From JAMBLL01 sp964460075 (GTDB taxonomy: Bacteria > Actinomycetota > Acidimicrobiia > Spongiisociales > UBA5794): DNA of 64,000 nt. Below are positions 44,057-52,536 of the stretch, one piece after another. The notes below the pieces were generated by a model that saw only the letters and a list, made by a program, of their open reading frames with translations, did no database searches and had not been told where the DNA came from. Every line of letters begins with the position of its first letter. The first letter of the stretch is position 1. The translations under genes and the position numbers were made by a program. Location of the stretch: the NCBI GenBank assembly GCA_964460075.1, contig CAYWPC010000003.1, forward strand, positions 1 through 64,000, written 5' to 3'.

Positions 44057-46476
44057 ACGTCGCCTCGCACCACATCGACGGTGACTGTCTGCGTTGCTGG
44101 GAGCCCCCGTGTCGCTTCGAGATTGAACGGAACAACGACGGTACCCGGCGTCACCTCATCGTCGAGCACCACGGGCAACCGGTGGCTACCTGCGACGACG
44201 ACCGTTGCTCCATCTGCGATTGACCGCAGCGAAGCATCGTCTGGGTGCATCCGCACCACGGCATCTCGCGACAAACCCTTGATCGATGTGGCGTTTCTCA
44301 CCCAGACCCCGTCGTCATACAACGATGCGGCGAAATGCAACGTGAATGCACCGGTAGCTGCGGGCACGGAGACTTCGACTGGAATGTATCCAAGAGGTTG
44401 CACGGCATCGCCGTGCGGTACCACGACACCCTCTGAGCCTCCCTCGAAGGTGAGGAAGTCGACTGTGACGCCCGCATAGGCAGGTGCGACACGTGCGATC
44501 TCCTTGGAGATCGTCGCAATGTCTGATGCACCGAGTTGGACGCCCATGCGTTGCGCCAGGTCGTCGAGAATCGCATGCACTGGGCGTGCTCCACCCGGCG
44601 GATCGATGGACGGCCTAATTCGCTGAACGCGACCCTCCATGTTGGTGCCTGTGCCGTCGACCTCGCCCCACACAGCTGCAGGCAGGATCACATCTGCAAG
44701 AACCGACGAGTCCGTGACGAACGCGTCGATGGCGACGACGAACTCGGCAGCTGTCAACGCCCTCGTAGCCAAATCGGGGTCAGGGAAGTCGCGAACAGGG
44801 TCGGAGCCGATGAGGAGCAACGCCTTCAGATCAGTGTCGGCAAGTCCAGTCAACGCGTCTGTCGCATCGCGTCCACGGTGATCAGGCATCGGGCCCCACG
44901 CATCTTCGAGAGCCTGTACGCCGGCGTCTGAACCGACGCTGACACGGCCAGGGAGCAACGTCGGTGCGAGACCCATGTCGAGCGCACCGAACACGTTCGC
45001 CCGCTCGAGGAGTGGCAGAATCTTTGCGTCAGGCAGCGAGCGAGCGAACGCCGCGACGGACTCTGCGAGGTTGCGATCTTCGGCAATCGACGTGCGTCCG
45101 ACAAGTGCGACGACGGGTCCGCTCTCGAGGCTACGGCGAGCCTCCGAAAGGTCGCCATCGCCAGATACAAGGTTGTGTAGCGCGTCGGCGCCTGTGCCGG
45201 CACGGTAGCGGACCACATGGGTCGCGATGCTGTCGAGGGCTGTGGCCACAGGATTAACGATGACTAACGTTGCGCCATTCCGGACCGCCTTGCGAACCCG
45301 CAAGAACAGCACAGGCAGTGTTTCTTTGAGGTCAGGGCCCCACACGAGAATTGTTGCGGCGCGGTCGATGTCGTTGATCAATGCTCTTGGCGTCACCGCC
45401 GCTGCGAGTTGATGACCGATGCCGTCGCCAAGTTGGGCATCGATGTGAGCTGATCCGATGACGGTTCGCATGAACTTTCCAGCGACGAACGCTTCCTCAT
45501 TCGTGTTGTTGGCGCCCCCGATCATCGCGACTTCTGCACCCTTGTATCCGCCGAGTTTTGAAGCGATGAGTTTGAGCGCCTCGCTCCACGTCGCTTCCTC
45601 AAACCGGTTTGCTCGCTTGATCAGCGGCGTCGTGACCCTGGTGTCGGCGTGCAGCGCGGTGAACGCGAACCGATCCTTGTCCGACAACCAGCCCTCGTTC
45701 ACGGCGTTGTTCTCGACGCCATACACCCGAACAATCTGTCCTCTGCTGGTTTGGACGTCGACGGCCGAGTGGACCGTGTCGATAAGGGAGACCGACGTTT
45801 GATGCTTGAGATCCCACGGTCGAGCCTTGAAGCGATAGTCGACAGATGTCAACGCACCGACAGGGCAGAGTTGAACGGTGTTCCCTGAGAAGTACGACGA
45901 GAAGGGCTCGTCTGGGAATGTCTGAATCTGAACGCTGCCGCCACGCTCAGTGAAGGTGAGCAGCGGATCACCGGCAATGTCGTCTGCTACGCGAACGCAG
46001 CGGTCACACAAAACGCATCGCTCCCTATCGAGTAAGACGAGATCTGAGATCGGAATCGGCTTGAGATATGTGCGCTTCTCTTCTATGAAGCGGCTCTCGC
46101 CTGCCCCATAGGCGTATGCCTGATCCTGGAGAGGGCACTCTCCTCCCTTGTCGCAAATCGGGCAGTCGAGCGGATGGTTGATGAGCAGAAACTCGAGCAC
46201 GCCTTCATGCGCCTTCGTAACGACCTCGGACTGCGTGTCAACGACCATGCCGTCAGTTACCGGCATCGTGCACGAAGGTACGAGAGCCTTGCCGCGTGGA
46301 CCTTCGACCTCGACGAGGCACATCCGGCACTTGCCGACAGGCTCGAGCTTGTCGTGATGGCAGAACCGCGGGATGTATTCGCCAACGGACTCAGCAGCAG
46401 TGATCAAAAGCTCACCAGCCGCGACGACGTGGTCGACACCGTTGAGCGTGATCGTAACGTGGGCTGAATCAGCCAA
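44053..46476 (-). CDS. nuoG: NADH-quinone oxidoreductase subunit G (NuoG)
   Basis: An 807-residue subunit of the NADH-oxidising arm. The N-terminal [2Fe-2S] domain contributes the Cys of RFCHHD and CRMC. The His/Cys-ligated cluster region includes HPLDCPICDKGGECPLQ, and CVLCDRCV with a later Cys in QLCPVGALTS binds another [4Fe-4S]. The N7 ligands of E. coli NuoG are missing (TSVSLIDTVHSAVD in that place), as in many complex I enzymes. A long molybdopterin-oxidoreductase-like domain without cofactor follows. It overlaps nuoF by eight bases and nuoH by four. Confidence 0.95.
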   Translation of the reverse strand: MADSAHVTITLNGVDHVVAAGELLITAAESVGEYIPRFCHHDKLEPVGKCRMCLVEVEGPRGKALVPSCTMPVTDGMVVDTQSEVVTKAHEGVLEFLLINHPLDCPICDKGGECPLQDQAYAYGAGESRFIEEKRTYLKPIPISDLVLLDRERCVLCDRCVRVADDIAGDPLLTFTERGGSVQIQTFPDEPFSSYFSGNTVQLCPVGALTSVDYRFKARPWDLKHQTSVSLIDTVHSAVDVQTSRGQIVRVYGVENNAVNEGWLSDKDRFAFTALHADTRVTTPLIKRANRFEEATWSEALKLIASKLGGYKGAEVAMIGGANNTNEEAFVAGKFMRTVIGSAHIDAQLGDGIGHQLAAAVTPRALINDIDRAATILVWGPDLKETLPVLFLRVRKAVRNGATLVIVNPVATALDSIATHVVRYRAGTGADALHNLVSGDGDLSEARRSLESGPVVALVGRTSIAEDRNLAESVAAFARSLPDAKILPLLERANVFGALDMGLAPTLLPGRVSVGSDAGVQALEDAWGPMPDHRGRDATDALTGLADTDLKALLLIGSDPVRDFPDPDLATRALTAAEFVVAIDAFVTDSSVLADVILPAAVWGEVDGTGTNMEGRVQRIRPSIDPPGGARPVHAILDDLAQRMGVQLGASDIATISKEIARVAPAYAGVTVDFLTFEGGSEGVVVPHGDAVQPLGYIPVEVSVPAATGAFTLHFAASLYDDGVWVRNATSIKGLSRDAVVRMHPDDASLRSIADGATVVVAGSHRLPVVLDDEVTPGTVVVPFNLEATRGLPATQTVTVDVVRGDV

Positions 46477-47761
46477 CAGCTACCTCACTTCGTGCAATCA
46501 TCGCTTCAAGTTCCGGCATAAACCATCTCGTGATCGATGTTATTGGCGACACGGCGGACGGCCCGAGCGGACAGATCGTCGTCATTGCAGGTGGCCACGA
46601 CAGGCCTGGAGAGATGTGGTTGCAGATGTCGAGGAGCAGGTCGATGTCGTCGTGCCGTCCGCGGCCATCGAGGATCCTACGAAGAACGTTCTCGAGCCAA
46701 CTCGTACCCTCACGACACGGGGTGCATTGGCCGCATGACTCATGAGCGAAGAACCGAACGATTCGATGCGCTGCCGCTACGACGTCGGTTTTCTCATCCA
46801 TCACGACAACCGCGCCGCTGCCGAGCATTGACCCGCTCTGTGCGACATCGTCGATCGTGACGAGCGTATCGAGATGCTCGTCTGGGACGAACCACGGGGC
46901 GGATACGCCCCCTGGGATCCATGCCTTGAGATCGTTGTCGTCTCGAACGCCGCCGCCGATGTCGTAGATCAAGTCCCTCCACGACATGCCCATGACGATC
47001 TCATAGTTGCCTGGGGCGTTGACGTGCCCTGACAAGCTGAACATTCTCGTTCCGGCCGAACGCTCCGGGCCGATGGAGGCGTAGCTGGCGCCCGAGTTGT
47101 TGACGATCCACGGGATGTTCGAGATCGACTCGACATTGTTGACGATCGTCGGCTTTGCGTAGAGGCCCTCGACAGCGGGAAACGGGGGCTTGAGCCGTGG
47201 CTCGCCTCTACGACCTTCGAGGCTGTTGAGGAGGGCCGTCTCCTCTCCACAAATGTATGCGCCACCGCCGAGATGTACGGTGATGTTCAGCGAGAAGCCA
47301 GATCCGAGGATGTCGTCGCCCAAGTATCCGGCCTCGTAAGCCTCCTCGATCGCTCGCTGCAGCCTGCGGGCTGGCTTCGGATATTCACCTCGTATGTACA
47401 CGAACGCATGGTTAACGCTCAAGGCATAGCTTGAGATGATGATGCCTTCGACGAGTTGATGAGGGTCACGTTCGAGGAGTTGGCGGTCCTTGAACGTCCC
47501 AGGCTCCGACTCATCTCCATTGATGACGAGATATCTCGGCTCCGTCGGCGCCAAGAATCCCCATTTGACGCCGGTCGGAAATCCTGCACCGCCGCGACCA
47601 CGCATGTTGGAGGCTTTGACGTCTGCCGCGATCTCTTCGCTTGTCATCTCACGCAGCGCCTTGACGAGCGCCGTGTATCCACCAGTAGCTGTGTACCGGT
47701 CGATCGTGTGACTGTCGGAGGGGTGTTCAAGCATCCGGGAGGTCAAGATGAGGTCCGTCAT
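46469..47761 (-). CDS. nuoF: NADH-quinone oxidoreductase subunit F (NuoF)
   Basis: A 430-residue flavoprotein where NADH is oxidised. The FMN/NADH loop GRGGAGFPTGVKWGF is at about residue 54, and GGAYICGEETALLNSLEG in the middle. The N3 cluster ligands are ESCGQCTPCREG and a later Cys in TICPLGPS. The residue after LG in that last motif is Pro instead of the usual Asp. The presence of NuoE, F and G only in this cluster makes it the NADH-dependent enzyme of the window. The start overlaps the nuoE stop. Confidence 0.95.
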   Translation of the reverse strand: MTDLILTSRMLEHPSDSHTIDRYTATGGYTALVKALREMTSEEIAADVKASNMRGRGGAGFPTGVKWGFLAPTEPRYLVINGDESEPGTFKDRQLLERDPHQLVEGIIISSYALSVNHAFVYIRGEYPKPARRLQRAIEEAYEAGYLGDDILGSGFSLNITVHLGGGAYICGEETALLNSLEGRRGEPRLKPPFPAVEGLYAKPTIVNNVESISNIPWIVNNSGASYASIGPERSAGTRMFSLSGHVNAPGNYEIVMGMSWRDLIYDIGGGVRDDNDLKAWIPGGVSAPWFVPDEHLDTLVTIDDVAQSGSMLGSGAVVVMDEKTDVVAAAHRIVRFFAHESCGQCTPCREGTSWLENVLRRILDGRGRHDDIDLLLDICNHISPGLSWPPAMTTICPLGPSAVSPITSITRWFMPELEAMIARSEVAVG

Positions 47762-48387
47762 GTGCTCTCCCGTGTCGATCCGTACGGGCTGAACGCAGGC
47801 ACAGGTGCAATGGCACCCTCGGACTCGGAAGGGCCCCAGTCAAATGAACGCTGACCGCCGAAGAGGTGCTGCATCTCATCGGCGAGCACAACCTCGGGAG
47901 CCGTGTCGCTCAGCCACTGAACGAGTTGTTGCGCCTTGGCTGCTGTGAGACCCTCGACGAGTTCGTAGTTCACCTGAACAGCGGGCGCACCGCCACACGC
48001 CCCGATACATTCGACATGTTCTACCGTGAATGTATTGTCTTGCGACGTCTCTCCGTGATGGGCGCCGGTTGCTTGTTCGACCGCTTCGAGCACGTCATCT
48101 GCACCCTTGAGATAGCACGAGATCGATGTGCACACGGATACGAGATACGTGCCGACGGCTTCTCGTTTGAACATCGTGTAGAACGACGCGGCAGACTGGA
48201 CTTGAGCAGGAGTCACATCGATGAGGGCAGCGACCTCGCGCATCGCCTCCACCGAGGCGTAGCCGTGCTCGAGGCTCGCCACGTAGAGCAAAGGCATCAT
48301 CGCAGAACGCTTCTCTGGATAGGAAGCGAGGATTCGCTTGGCTCGTTCCTGATTCGGGTGTGACCAGTGTGCAATCGCGGTGTTCAT
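47758..48387 (-). CDS. nuoE: NADH-quinone oxidoreductase subunit E (NuoE)
   Basis: A 209-residue thioredoxin-fold [2Fe-2S] subunit (N1a). Ligands are CTSISC and CIGACGGAPA. The N-terminal helical part (RAKRILASYPEKRSAMMPLLY) and the length of the C-terminal extension, after about residue 165, are within the family range. The start ATG overlaps the nuoD stop by four bases. Confidence 0.95.
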   Translation of the reverse strand: MNTAIAHWSHPNQERAKRILASYPEKRSAMMPLLYVASLEHGYASVEAMREVAALIDVTPAQVQSAASFYTMFKREAVGTYLVSVCTSISCYLKGADDVLEAVEQATGAHHGETSQDNTFTVEHVECIGACGGAPAVQVNYELVEGLTAAKAQQLVQWLSDTAPEVVLADEMQHLFGGQRSFDWGPSESEGAIAPVPAFSPYGSTREST

Positions 48388-49802
48388 CGGTCGATATCTC
48401 CCAGGACGGGATCGGTCGAAGCCAACGCGGCAATGAGATCAGCAATCAACGAATCGGTCATCATGGCAGGGAGAGCCTGGACGACGGCGAACGAGGGGGC
48501 ACGCCAATGCATCCGCCACGGTCGCGTCCCACCCTTGGACACGAGGTAGCAGCCGAGTTCCCCTCGTGGCCCTTCGACCGACTGGTAGGCGGTTCCCTCG
48601 GGAACTTCAATGCCGCTGGTGAACAGCTTGAAGTGGTGGATCAAGGCCTCCATGGACTCGTCGATTCGCTTCCGCGGTGGTGGCGTGACTTTGGGATCTG
48701 GGTTGCGATAGTCGCCGAGCGGAATAGTTTCGAGTACTTGGCGCACGATCCGCAGGGACTGGACGATCTCTTCCATACGAATCGTGTATCGGTCGAGAAC
48801 GTCACCGTGTCGCCCAGTCGGAACGTCGAATTCGTAGTTGTCGATACCGCAATATGGCATCGCCTTTCGGAGATCCCAGTCGATACCGGATGCCCTTGCA
48901 ACCGGGCCAGTGACGCCGAACTGCTTGCATTCTTCCGGCGTCATGACGCCGACACCGGAGGTTCGGTCGAGGAAGATCGGATTGTCATCCATCAACTCCG
49001 CGTACTCACCAACGCCGATCGTGACGGCTTCTATGAGGTTGACGACATCGTCTTCCCAACCATCCGGCAGGTCAGCAGCAACGCCACCGGGCCGGATGTA
49101 GTTGTGATTCATGCGAAGCCCCGTGACTTTCTCGAAGAAATCGAGGCAGACCTCGCGTTCGCGCCACCCGTAAATCATCATCGACACCATGCCGACGTCC
49201 ATACCCATCGTCGACACCCACAGCAGGTGACTCGCCACACGATTGAGCTCGGTCATGAGCACTCGAATGGCATCGGCTCGTTCTGGGACGTCGATGCCGA
49301 GTAGCTGTTCAACGGTCAAGGAGTAGGCAAGCTCATTGTGGAGAGGGGAGAGGTAGTCCATCCTGGTTACGTTCGTCGACCCCTGCGCATACGTCAGGGA
49401 TTCGGCTGTCTTCTCCATCCCTGTGTGGAGATACCCAATGATCGGCTTGACCCTCACCACCGTCTCGCCGTCGAGCTCTACCTGCAATCGGAGTACGCCG
49501 TGCGTCGCGGGATGCTGGGGACCCATGTTGATAATCTGGCGCTCGTCATCGATGACGACCTCTGGTCCAACGAAGTCATCCACGACGGTGACGCCGCGCT
49601 GCAAGTCAAGTCCCGGCTCCTCATCTCGAGGGAGCAGTTCCTGGGCACCCTCATCGGTTGTCGCTGCGAACGGCATCCGCTCTTCTGTTCCAGACACCCA
49701 GATGTCGTGCAGGCGACGTCGCTTGTCTGCGATGCTTTCCTTGGCCGCTGTTTCCTCGCTGGCCACGTCGACACCGTCGGAGAGATTCGGGGTGTCTGTC
49801 AT
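48384..49802 (-). CDS. nuoD: NADH-quinone oxidoreductase subunit D (NuoD, cluster 2)
   Basis: A 472-residue quinone-site subunit. It has GPQHPATHG with both His residues, TRMDYLS with the quinone-binding Tyr, and C-terminal ALASTDPVLGDIDR. An acidic N-terminal extension of about 85 residues precedes the core, absent in the cluster 1 copy. At the site of the methylatable arginine it has Thr127 (YLHTGMEKTAE). ATG 49802 overlaps the nuoC stop (ATGA). Confidence 0.95.
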   Translation of the reverse strand: MTDTPNLSDGVDVASEETAAKESIADKRRRLHDIWVSGTEERMPFAATTDEGAQELLPRDEEPGLDLQRGVTVVDDFVGPEVVIDDERQIINMGPQHPATHGVLRLQVELDGETVVRVKPIIGYLHTGMEKTAESLTYAQGSTNVTRMDYLSPLHNELAYSLTVEQLLGIDVPERADAIRVLMTELNRVASHLLWVSTMGMDVGMVSMMIYGWREREVCLDFFEKVTGLRMNHNYIRPGGVAADLPDGWEDDVVNLIEAVTIGVGEYAELMDDNPIFLDRTSGVGVMTPEECKQFGVTGPVARASGIDWDLRKAMPYCGIDNYEFDVPTGRHGDVLDRYTIRMEEIVQSLRIVRQVLETIPLGDYRNPDPKVTPPPRKRIDESMEALIHHFKLFTSGIEVPEGTAYQSVEGPRGELGCYLVSKGGTRPWRMHWRAPSFAVVQALPAMMTDSLIADLIAALASTDPVLGDIDR

Positions 49803-50359
49803 AGGTTGGTGCTCCCAGCCTTGAAGACGACAGGCACCGCACCTATGTCGTAGTCCTTGCGAAGGGGGTGTCCTTCCCACTCGTCAGGAAGGAGAATCCT
49901 TGTCAAGTCTGGGTGACCAGAGAATTGAATGCCAAAGAGGTCGTATGCCTCACGTTCGTAGAAGTTGGCTCCGACGAACACGCCGGTGATGGTCGGCACC
50001 GTCGGGTCGTCGTACGGCACCCTGGTCGACACGAGGATCCGCTGCTTGTCCGTCATCGACAGGAGGTTCACGACAACTTCGAAACGCGGTGCGTCTGTGA
50101 AGTGGTCAACAGCCGCGAGATCGATAAACGTATCGAAACCGGCGTTCAACGCGCTGTGAACAAAAGCGACCCAATCGGACGTGGGGACGCTGATCGCGTG
50201 ATACACCGTCTCACTTGAGGCATACCGGCGAGCCGCGAAAGTCGCATCCGGGTATGCCTTGAGAAGGCTGGCAACACTCGCGACACTCGGAAGCTCGCGT
50301 TCGGTCGCTTCGGTGGTTTCCTCCACGACGTCCTCAGCGGGTGCGGTGTCGTCGGTCAT
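49799..50359 (-). CDS. nuoC: NADH-quinone oxidoreductase subunit C (NuoC, cluster 2)
   Basis: A 186-residue 30-kDa-type subunit with the signature YEREAYDLFGIQFSGHPDL and LPDEWEGHPLRKDY. The first 20 residues are acidic and variable. The ATG is one base after the nuoB stop. Confidence 0.94.
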   Translation of the reverse strand: MTDDTAPAEDVVEETTEATERELPSVASVASLLKAYPDATFAARRYASSETVYHAISVPTSDWVAFVHSALNAGFDTFIDLAAVDHFTDAPRFEVVVNLLSMTDKQRILVSTRVPYDDPTVPTITGVFVGANFYEREAYDLFGIQFSGHPDLTRILLPDEWEGHPLRKDYDIGAVPVVFKAGSTNL

Positions 50360-50360
50360 C

Positions 50361-50846
50361 TCAGAGAACTCCCGTCGAGCGACGAATCTCGCCTGACATG
50401 ATCTTTTCGTGAAGGCTCAAGATGCCGTGCATCAGCGACTGGGGCCCGGGAGGGCAACCAGGTATGTACATATCGACAGGGACAACCTGATCGACGCCTT
50501 GGACAAGTGCGTAGTTGTTGAACATGCCTCCAGACGATGCACATGCCCCCATGGAGATCACCCACTTGGGCTCCGCCATCTGGTCATATACCTGGCGAAG
50601 CACCGGCGCCATCTTCTGAGACAAGCGTCCCGCAACGATCATCAGATCTGCTTGGCGCGGGGAAGCTCTGAAAACTTCCATTCCGAAGCGGGCCAAATCG
50701 TTGTGAGCGGCACCGGTTCCCATCATCTCGATAGCGCAGCATGCAAGGCCGAACGACGCAGGCCACATCGACTGGGTACGTGCCCAATTGACGCCCTTCT
50801 CAAGTGTCGACATCAACAGACCGTGCTCGCTCGAAACGCCTGCCAT
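50361..50846 (-). CDS. nuoB: NADH-quinone oxidoreductase subunit B (NuoB, cluster 2)
   Basis: A 161-residue N2-cluster subunit: FGLACCAIEMM, SMGACASSGG and IPGCPPGPQS supply the four Cys ligands. ATG 50846 shares one base with the nuoA stop; the frame upstream of it only overlaps nuoA. Confidence 0.95.
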   Translation of the reverse strand: MAGVSSEHGLLMSTLEKGVNWARTQSMWPASFGLACCAIEMMGTGAAHNDLARFGMEVFRASPRQADLMIVAGRLSQKMAPVLRQVYDQMAEPKWVISMGACASSGGMFNNYALVQGVDQVVPVDMYIPGCPPGPQSLMHGILSLHEKIMSGEIRRSTGVL

Positions 50847-51268
50847 CAGGCGGCCTCTTCGACTGGTGTCTCGGGAGCGACGACTTGGCGATTGCGAGTT
50901 CTGCGAGCAACGTTCCAGTCGAGCGCCCCTCGCTTCCAGACATACGCAAGCGTCTCGATCAACATGACCATGAACGCCACGATCGCCGCGATGCCCGCCC
51001 AGCCGAACTGGTCCATCCGGACCGCCCACAGGAACAGGAACACGACCTCGACGTCGAAGATGACGAACAACATCGCAACGAGATAGAACTTGACGGGGAA
51101 TCGCTGGACCGGCTCCTGCAGAGGAACGATCCCGCATTCGTACGGAGCGAGTTTCTCCGGCGTCGGGTTCGAGGGAGCCAACAGTTTCGACATGATGAGC
51201 GACACCCCAGCGAATGCGACGCCGAGCAGCGTCATGAGAGCGATCGGGAGGTAGTCGGCGAACTCCAT
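50846..51268 (-). CDS. nuoA: NADH-quinone oxidoreductase subunit A (NuoA, cluster 2)
   Basis: A 140-residue three-helix subunit with FLVIFDVEVVFLFLWA-type acidic motif (FVIFDVEVVF) and the loop YECGIVPLQEP containing the Cys used to monitor conformational state in other complex I enzymes. ATG 51268 is chosen to begin just before the first helix; no good Shine-Dalgarno is visible, so an upstream start remains possible. It is the first gene of the 14-gene operon, divergent from rex. Confidence 0.9.
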   Translation of the reverse strand: MEFADYLPIALMTLLGVAFAGVSLIMSKLLAPSNPTPEKLAPYECGIVPLQEPVQRFPVKFYLVAMLFVIFDVEVVFLFLWAVRMDQFGWAGIAAIVAFMVMLIETLAYVWKRGALDWNVARRTRNRQVVAPETPVEEAA

Positions 51269-51357
51269 GAACGAGGAGATTACCAAGGCAGTGCGTCCAT
51301 TAGTAATCGCTCGCTCGCGATGCATGGCAGTACACCACACTTCCTAGTCTTGCAAGC

Positions 51358-51975
51358 ATGAAGGATCCAATGCCCGCGGCGACGGTTGCAAGGCTCCCGC
51401 GCTACCTACGCTGTCTCACCGACATGGCACAAGACGTTGCCAGTTGCTCCTCAGAGGGGCTCGCGGAGACTGCAGGCGTGAACGCAGCTCAGGTTCGGAA
51501 GGACCTCTCCTACCTCGGCAGCTACGGAACGCGTGGCGTTGGATACGATATCGGCGATCTGCAAACCCAGATTCGGAACGTACTCGGGCTCACGCGGACT
51601 TATCCGGTCGTCGTCGTGGGAGCTGGGAACCTTGGCTCGGCCCTCACCAACTACAAGGGATTCCGTGCGTGGGGATTCGAAGTGGTCGCTGTCGTGGACG
51701 TCGACAGAGAGAAGATCGGAGACCCGGTCAACGGGCTCATGATCGAATCGCCAACCAGACTCAACGAAATCGTCAAGGAACGCAACATCGAAATCGGTGT
51801 GATCGCCACACCTGCCTCAGCTGCGCAAACCGTCGTAAACCGCCTCGCGGAGGCAGGCATCACATCGATCCTCAATCTGGCACCCACGATCTTGCGCGCA
51901 CCTGAAGGGGTCTACGTCAGGCGCGTCGACATATCAACCGAGATGGGAATCCTGGCATTTCACAGAAACACGTGA
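51358..51975 (+). CDS. rex: Redox-sensing transcriptional repressor Rex
   Basis: A 205-residue repressor that senses the NADH/NAD+ ratio. The winged-helix DNA-binding domain contains AAQVRKDLSYLGSYGTRGVGY. The Rossmann domain has VVVGAGNLGSALTNY with the Asp in VVDVDREKIG, then NLAPTILRAP. It is transcribed divergently from the NADH-dependent nuo operon across a 90-base gap, so it probably controls that operon; in Streptomyces Rex also controls respiratory genes. No close match to the usual Rex box was found in that gap. Confidence 0.95.
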   Translation: MKDPMPAATVARLPRYLRCLTDMAQDVASCSSEGLAETAGVNAAQVRKDLSYLGSYGTRGVGYDIGDLQTQIRNVLGLTRTYPVVVVGAGNLGSALTNYKGFRAWGFEVVAVVDVDREKIGDPVNGLMIESPTRLNEIVKERNIEIGVIATPASAAQTVVNRLAEAGITSILNLAPTILRAPEGVYVRRVDISTEMGILAFHRNT

Positions 51976-52017
51976 CGTAACGCCCCGCATGGGGGCGGGG
52001 GCACACAGGCCTCGGGC

Positions 52018-52536
52018 CTACGGTTCGGCCGTCTCGGCTTCGTAGCGCGAGAGCGCTACAGCGAACATCGAGAACAACACAAGCGACGCCAGCGTTGTCG
52101 CGATCGCTGGGAGCCTCATCTGCAGCGCGTTGAGCCCTTCGAGGTCGTTGGGCCGGATTCCACGAGGTGCATACACGACGAAGAGAATCCCGTTGATCGT
52201 CAACCACCCGAACGTCGCCGCACCGGTGAGCAGAATCGCGAGGCGCTTGCCAAGATTCGTCCACAGCAGCAGCCATCCAGACCCGATGAACACAAGGACC
52301 GCTCCCAAGAAGATCGCGATGCCGCGCATGGCAGTCGAGAACGCATTGATCTCGCCTGTCTCGTCGTCGACCTGTCCGAATACAACCCCGATAGCGTTGA
52401 TGGCATAGTCGCGAACGGCCGGGATCATGGCGAGAAGCGAGATTGCGAACGCCGTAATACCGAGCCACTCGAGCTTGGACAGGCCTGACTCCTCGGCAGT
52501 GACTCGGCGCACCGTTGCGCGAACGCGCTGCATCAC
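52018..52536 (-). CDS. Four-helix membrane protein of unknown function
   Basis: A 172-residue protein with about four helices (about 25-45, 72-92, 102-122, 145-163). The first helix is preceded by EESGLSKLEW, with Glu at +5 after a Gly, reminiscent of a type IV/Flp prepilin site, but the rest is unlike a pilin. The start overlaps the diheme cytochrome c stop by four bases, so it belongs to the cytochrome bc operon. It may be an accessory anchor of that complex. Confidence 0.7.
   Translation of the reverse strand: MMQRVRATVRRVTAEESGLSKLEWLGITAFAISLLAMIPAVRDYAINAIGVVFGQVDDETGEINAFSTAMRGIAIFLGAVLVFIGSGWLLLWTNLGKRLAILLTGAATFGWLTINGILFVVYAPRGIRPNDLEGLNALQMRLPAIATTLASLVLFSMFAVALSRYEAETAEP

Noticed and set aside
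44053..46476. Missing N7 cluster in NuoG as a novelty
   Set aside because: Absence of N7 ligands is widespread in bacterial and mitochondrial complex I.
46469..47761. NuoF as inactive because CPLGPS replaces the usual CxLGD
   Set aside because: The Cys ligand itself and all FMN/NADH motifs are present, and the neighbouring NuoE and NuoG are canonical. The Pro is at most a local variation.
51268..51358. A Rex box in the nuoA-rex divergent gap
   Set aside because: No sequence close to TTGTGAA-n4-TTCACAA was found in either orientation. Regulation by Rex remains an inference from position.
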